Positions 33,411 through 36,965 of a stretch of DNA of 36,965 nt are shown piece by piece. Each line of letters begins with the position of its first letter. Position 1 is the first letter of the stretch. Position numbers and translations under genes: made by a program. The notes beneath the pieces were generated by a model. That model had not been told where the DNA came from. It ran no database searches and worked only from the letters and a program-made list of their open reading frames with translations. Origin of the DNA: Acidobacteriaceae bacterium (GTDB taxonomy: Bacteria > Acidobacteriota > Terriglobia > Terriglobales > Acidobacteriaceae); the NCBI GenBank assembly GCA_027307045.1, contig DAHUXR010000044.1:1-36965 (forward strand). Reading direction: 5' to 3'.

Positions 33411-33734
33411 ATGGCTACGAACAAAGCTAAACGCTCCATCCACCTTGCGCAACCTCAACCCCAACGCACAGACCCGATGCCGGTAAGGGCCCACGCCTAC
33501 CGCAGCCTGGCGGAGATGAACAGCGGGCTTGAACAGGCCATACACGGCCTGCAAGAGCTAAAGAAGATTACTTGCTTCTCCTCCTTGGAAAACCTCAATG
33601 CCACCTACAACCTGCTTTCCCGGATTCGAGCGGAGGCAAACCGTGAAGCCATGGCCGTTCTGGCAGATCGGGAAACCGCCAACGCCCGGCACTTCCAGCA
33701 ACTTTGCCTTGAATCGGATCGCGCCACCCGCTGA
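33411..33734 (+). CDS. Hypothetical protein, helical
   Basis: Not recognised. The 107-residue soluble protein has a basic, Gln/Pro-containing N-terminus (MATNKAKRSIHLAQPQPQR) and then helices with heptad-like Leu spacing (LAEMNSGLEQAIHGLQELKK, NLNATYNLLSRIRAEANREA). TAGGAGAGG lies just before the start, a good ribosome binding site. Upstream, 33321-33340 has TGCTAAT twice in a row plus TGCTTT, another short self-similar phrase. A strong hairpin follows the stop. Probably a real small gene with unknown role. Confidence 0.65.
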   Translation: MATNKAKRSIHLAQPQPQRTDPMPVRAHAYRSLAEMNSGLEQAIHGLQELKKITCFSSLENLNATYNLLSRIRAEANREAMAVLADRETANARHFQQLCLESDRATR

Positions 33735-33759
33735 CGTTTTGGAGCGCAGCGACAAAAAT

Positions 33760-33788
33760 GAAAGGCCGCGATCCTCTCGCGGCCTTTC
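33760..33788. terminator. Bidirectional hairpin terminator
   Basis: GAAAGGCCGCGA (33760-33771) pairs perfectly with TCGCGGCCTTTC (33777-33788) around TCCTC. On the minus strand it is followed by ATTTTTG, so it ends the H1-like gene well. The plus-strand tail (AATTTC) is weaker. Confidence 0.85.
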
Positions 33789-33811
33789 AATTTCACTAAA
33801 GTCTTGCCAAT

Positions 33812-34228
33812 CTATTTCTTTTTCTTGGCGGATTTTTTCTTTGCGCCGCCTTTTTTCTTTGCCGCTTTTTTCGCAGGAGCTTTCTTGCCGCGAGAGCCCC
33901 CGCCTTTTTTGCCGGCGCTCTTCTTCTTCGCCGCTTTTTTCTTTGCGGCAGGTTTTTTCTTGGCGGCCTTTTTTGCCGCTGGTTTCTTTTTGCCGCCGCC
34001 TCCTCCGCCGCCGCTTCTGCGTGCGGGAGCCGGAGTGCTTACTGGAGCTGGCGCTTCGCCGCCCCCTTGCTCCTCTGAGGCGCCGCCGCTTTCCCCGCCG
34101 ATGGATTCTTCTTCTTCCTCGTCATAATCCTCTTCGGTTGAGCTGCTGCCGTAGCCGCCGGTTTCGCCGTATTCATCGTCCATATCGTCCTCATGTCTTG
34201 CCTTGAGGGTCTCATCGTAAAAGCTCAT
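33812..34228 (-). CDS. Histone H1-like nucleoid protein with acidic N-terminal half
   Basis: The 138 residues split sharply. Residues 1-62 are acidic and Gly/Ser-rich (e.g. EEDYDEEEEESIGGESGG). Residues 70-138 are almost only Lys, Ala, Pro and Gly, with KKPAAKKAAKK-type repeats like the tail of eukaryotic histone H1 and bacterial Hc1/AlgP-type proteins. The tail should bind DNA; the acidic half could mask it or dock a partner. GGAGG lies just before the ATG. It has a consensus-like promoter upstream and is closed by a hairpin terminator, so it seems to be its own unit. Low complexity makes family placement uncertain. Confidence 0.8.
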   Translation of the reverse strand: MSFYDETLKARHEDDMDDEYGETGGYGSSSTEEDYDEEEEESIGGESGGASEEQGGGEAPAPVSTPAPARRSGGGGGGGKKKPAAKKAAKKKPAAKKKAAKKKSAGKKGGGSRGKKAPAKKAAKKKGGAKKKSAKKKK

Positions 34229-34289
34229 GTTTCCTCCAGAAAATTAGGGCTGGAAAGCGCACAGCAAAACAAAAAGTTAACAGGCGCGG

Positions 34290-34320
34290 ATTATATCAAG
34301 CCCAATGAATTGCTTGTCAA
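34290..34320 (-). promoter_or_regulatory. Strong-looking promoter of the H1-like gene
   Basis: On the minus strand, TTGACA (complement of 34315-34320) and TATAAT (complement of 34290-34295) are both perfect consensus, with a 19-bp spacer (slightly long). The start site would be near 34283, giving a leader of about 55 nt. Confidence 0.65.
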
Positions 34321-34362
34321 CATTCGCACAGCAAATGTGCCATCTCTGGAATTTTTTTTTGA

Positions 34363-36165
34363 TTATTCGCTCTTGGCGTTGAGTGCGGCCTTCTCTTTGG
34401 CTGCGGCAGTGGCGTTCGATTTCGGTTTTGTCGTCGCGTGCGCGGTCTTCTTGCGCCTTCTCGCGGGAGCCTTATCGGCTTCGCCCGGCGCCAATGGCTT
34501 GTATACGATCAAGACACGGCCATGACGTAAGTCATTTCCTTTCAGTCGATTCCATCGCCTCAGCCGGTCTGGAGGCACGCCAAAATCCTCCGCCACAGTC
34601 AGCACCGTGTCGCCTGTGTGCGTCTTGTAATGTGATGCATAGCGGGAATAGACGATCTTGCCATTGGCCCCTGCGCCATTCACCGGGATCACCAGTTTGG
34701 CTTCGCTTGCCAGCGGCCCTGGCTGCAAATTATTGGCCTGCGCAATGGCCCGTTCCGTTGTGCGATATTTGCGCGCAACGCCCGCCAGCGTGTCTCCCGG
34801 CTGCACTTTGTAGTAGCGCCATGCCACGCGCTTTTCTACCGGGATGGTCGCAATAGCGGCTTCGTACTTGTCTTTTGTCCCCAGAGGCAGCCGCAGATCA
34901 AATGGCTGGTCCTTGGGCGTTGTGCGGCGCAGCAGGCTGGGGTTTAAATCGATCATCTGCTCTATTGGCACGTCCACGCATTCCGCCACCAGCCGCAGGT
35001 CCACCGGATAGTTGACCTTCACCACGTCATATTTCATCGGCGGGTCAGGCTGCACGGCATCCAGCCCGTATTGCGCCGGATTCTTTGACATGATCGTCAT
35101 GGCCAGAATGATCGGGACGTAATTCTTGGTCTCGGCCGGAAGCACGTTGCGCTTATAAAGCTCCCAGAAATCGGCATATCCGGTGCGCTTGACTGCCTGC
35201 TGCACGTTCCCCGGCCCGGAGTTATATGCCGCCATGGCCAGATACCAGTCGCCAAACTGGTTGTAGAGATCTTTCAGGTGCCGCGCCGCCGCGCGCGTGG
35301 CTTTTTCCGGGTCTTGCCGATCATCCACCCACCAACTCCGCCGCAGGCCGTAACCTACGCCTCGGCTGGCCATAAACTGCCACATGCCGCGGGCCCGTGC
35401 GCGTGAAAGCGCCAGCGGCTTAAATCCGGATTCAGCCTGCGCCAGGTAGATCAGGTCCTGGGGCACGCCTTCTTCCTTAAAAATGCGCAGGATCATTTCG
35501 CGATAGCGTCCTGAGCGGACAAACGCTCCCTCAAATACGCTGCGCCCATGGGTGGAAAAATAACTGATATAGCCCGCCACATATTCATTGATCATCAACG
35601 GCAGGTCGGACTGCGTGGTCTTCAGGTCGGCTTCGGCTTTGGCCGTCACGCTGGCATCAGCCGGAAACGTGACTTGATTGGCTTCATCAATCGGGGCGGG
35701 CTCAGGCTGCTGTTCGGCAAATCCATCGCCTTCTTTAAACGCCACCATCTCCAGCTTGTTGATTTCCTCGGTGATCTTGTCAAATTCCGCCTGCAGCCTG
35801 TCATCGGACTTTATGTCCACCGGGCCTTGCATCAGTATGTCCACCGCGTGGTTAAAGTCCTGCTTGGCCGCATCAAGATGGCCGGCTTTATAGTCTTCCT
35901 GGCCTGCCGCCAGGGCCTTTTCCGCATCGGCAATCATGCCCGGGACTGGATCGGGGTTTTCCGGCTGTTGAGCCTGCGCCGGAGCCTGATCCACCGGGGT
36001 TTTCGACAAAGCAACAGGCGTTGCTGCCGTCTGCTGGAGACTGGGCGCCATCGCCTGCGTAACCGGCTGCGCCGACTTCTTCGTGTCCTTGCTCTCGCAC
36101 GCCACCAGCGAAATCAATCCAGCGGCGAGAATAATCATTTTTAAACGATTCAAGCAGCACTCCAT
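34363..36165 (-). CDS. mltD: MltD-like membrane-bound lytic murein transglycosylase with two LysM domains
   Basis: Cleaves peptidoglycan glycan strands. The open frame runs up to 36486, but the ATG at 36165 gives a lipoprotein signal (CLNRLKMIILAAGLISLVAC, lipid Cys 23) and is chosen (600 residues). A helical Ala/Gln-rich N-domain (25-185) precedes the SLT domain, whose LAQAESGFKPLALSRARARG holds the catalytic Glu (residue 245), followed by GMWQFMASRGVGYGL and YNSGPGNVQQAVKRTG. Two LysM repeats bind glycan near the end (YKVQPGDTLAGVARKYRTTE; YKTHTGDTVLTVAEDFGVP). The tail is Lys/Ala-rich. The start is uncertain: ATGs at 36192 and 36138 are also in frame, and none has a clear ribosome binding site. 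Confidence 0.9.
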   Translation of the reverse strand: MECCLNRLKMIILAAGLISLVACESKDTKKSAQPVTQAMAPSLQQTAATPVALSKTPVDQAPAQAQQPENPDPVPGMIADAEKALAAGQEDYKAGHLDAAKQDFNHAVDILMQGPVDIKSDDRLQAEFDKITEEINKLEMVAFKEGDGFAEQQPEPAPIDEANQVTFPADASVTAKAEADLKTTQSDLPLMINEYVAGYISYFSTHGRSVFEGAFVRSGRYREMILRIFKEEGVPQDLIYLAQAESGFKPLALSRARARGMWQFMASRGVGYGLRRSWWVDDRQDPEKATRAAARHLKDLYNQFGDWYLAMAAYNSGPGNVQQAVKRTGYADFWELYKRNVLPAETKNYVPIILAMTIMSKNPAQYGLDAVQPDPPMKYDVVKVNYPVDLRLVAECVDVPIEQMIDLNPSLLRRTTPKDQPFDLRLPLGTKDKYEAAIATIPVEKRVAWRYYKVQPGDTLAGVARKYRTTERAIAQANNLQPGPLASEAKLVIPVNGAGANGKIVYSRYASHYKTHTGDTVLTVAEDFGVPPDRLRRWNRLKGNDLRHGRVLIVYKPLAPGEADKAPARRRKKTAHATTKPKSNATAAAKEKAALNAKSE

Positions 36166-36710
36166 GTCGGCACGCGCCTTGTCCTCAATCATACATTTCT
36201 GTTGGACGGGATCCAGCGGCGCTAGGCAGCATCTGGTCCGTCGATCGCCTGGAACAAGGGCCGGACTCATTGTCCCATGAACGCCCTGAAAAGACTCCCA
36301 AAACAGGCACAACCGCAGGTTACGTTGGGTGAAGTACCTGAACACGCAGGGTGCTCCGATCCGCGCTGCTTGTGATCCGTTCCGCTCAGTGTCATCAGCG
36401 TCGATCAGTGGTAAGGTTCTCGGTTTCCCTAGGTATCCCAGATCGGCGTAGGTTTGAGCGAGGTCATCCCAACGGGCCCCGTCCAAGCGCGTTTTTCGCT
36501 TGGATGGGTAGAAGTCATCTCAGATTGGCGTGGGTTTGAGGCAGATCCACGTCCCTCTGCTTGTACCTTCAGCCGAGGCCCCCTCCCCTACCCCTATGTT
36601 CGTCCCATAATGTCCCATGGTGTCCCATCCTGTCCCGAAGCTGAAGGAATCGGCAGAGGGTCGTAACGCTTTTACGAAGTACTAAATACCAAGAACCACA
36701 TACCAGCCTT
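36166..36710. other. Gene-free, repeat-rich spacer upstream of mltD
   Basis: About 545 bp with no convincing gene. It holds an approximate direct repeat (36434-36458 and 36516-36540, 21 of 25 identical, 82 bp apart; core GGTTTGAG), a hairpin TCCAAGCG / CGCTTGGA around CGTTTTT (36482-36504), a fourfold 10-bp tandem repeat (36601-36640), and a phrase AGTACTAAATACCAAG (from 36678) related to the relA-ridA inverted repeat. Confidence 0.5.
36601..36640. repeat. Four exact-phase 10-bp units of NGTCCCANNN
   Basis: Units CGTCCCATAA, TGTCCCATGG, TGTCCCATCC, TGTCCCGAAG follow one another without gaps. A single TGTCCCATGA also occurs at 36271-36280. Confidence 0.8.
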
Positions 36711-36965
36711 CTAGCTAGCCACTATTTTCAAAGAGCTTCTTGATACGACTTCGCCCCTAAGGGCTATAGGACTATAGCTGCTTTCTTCGCCCATATCAAT
36801 GGCGAAATAGTACATGGCCTTAACAGTGGCCCTCGAACCTAAGGTGGGGGTTTCAACGTTGAATCTGTGAATTCTGGTGCAGGGCTGCTGGAACTTCTTT
36901 GCGTGGTAGAAATAGGCCGTGATTACACTGAGAGACAACCACCAGTCTTCGGGCTTCTCTTGAGA
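36711..36965 (-). CDS. Possible 3' end of a hypothetical gene (runs off the edge)
   Basis: Not recognised. The minus-strand frame is open from the right edge to a stop at 36711 (about 84 residues). It reads EKPEDWWLSLSVITAYFYHA, then KKFQQPCTRIHRFNVETPTL, and ends EVVSRSSLKIVAS. The first ATG in frame is at 36938, but the frame has Trp-rich sequence before it, so a longer protein starting outside the window is more likely. The base composition is less GC-rich than the core genes. No domain can be named. Confidence 0.45.
   Translation of the reverse strand, partial: SQEKPEDWWLSLSVITAYFYHAKKFQQPCTRIHRFNVETPTLGSRATVKAMYYFAIDMGEESSYSPIALRGEVVSRSSLKIVAS

Noticed and set aside
1..36965. tRNA or rRNA genes
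   Set aside because: Scanning for TTCGANTC-type T-loops with acceptor stems and for conserved rRNA words found nothing convincing; a low-scoring tRNA could still be missed by eye.

Overview
The window reads as part of the chromosome of a Gram-negative, LPS-bearing soil or sediment bacterium, most likely Acidobacteriota. This lineage call is an inference. It rests on a TonB/ExbB/ExbD/ExbD/TPR-lipoprotein cluster, an lptD gene, fairly GC-rich codon use, and intergenic DNA full of small repeats. No rRNA, tRNA, transposase, integrase or CRISPR array was seen.

Left part (1-9.5 kb): the 3' end of secF, then a tonB-exbB-exbD-exbD-TPR lipoprotein run closed by a terminator, then a split biotin carboxylase/biotin carrier pair. 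A minus-strand envelope-maturation group follows, in transcription order lptD, larE, a DsbA-like thiol oxidoreductase and a parvulin-type lipoprotein isomerase.

Middle part (12.4-26.4 kb): an RDD membrane protein, a CPA2-type cation/proton antiporter, gltX, two uncharacterised genes (the second less GC-rich, with a HEPN-like C-terminus), a bifunctional relA/spoT, ridA, a small outer-membrane beta-barrel protein, rpmB, an acyltransferase-3 membrane protein and gdhA. The spacers hold several repeat types: a dispersed three-block element (two copies facing each other before relA, one before gdhA), a 169-bp near-palindrome, a short hairpin element just after the stop codons of gltX and gdhA with a compensatory base-pair swap, and phrases repeated three or four times at about 10-bp intervals.

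Right part (26.6-32.8 kb) is the most interesting. A minus-strand operon encodes a PhnD/PtxB-like binding protein, an ABC ATPase, a permease made of two fused PhnE/PtxC-like halves, and a dehydrogenase that keeps the catalytic and NAD-specificity residues of phosphite dehydrogenase PtxD. This is a complete candidate phosphite uptake and oxidation module. Facing it is an ArsM-like SAM methyltransferase whose frame is interrupted by one in-frame UGA, exactly where relatives carry a conserved Cys. The frame then continues for 47 codons, and a 9-bp hairpin with a GGG loop lies 12 nt after the UGA. I read it as a likely selenoprotein. Beyond it lies a second, orphan PhnD-like binding protein. Both binding-protein genes have the same 13-bp palindrome (TTCCA-TTT-TGGAA) upstream, suggesting a shared regulator not encoded here.

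Right end (33-37 kb): a small helix-turn-helix protein, a short hypothetical protein, a histone H1-like Lys/Ala-rich protein with a strong-looking promoter, an MltD-like lytic transglycosylase with two LysM domains, a repeat-rich spacer, and the 3' end of a possible gene running off the edge.
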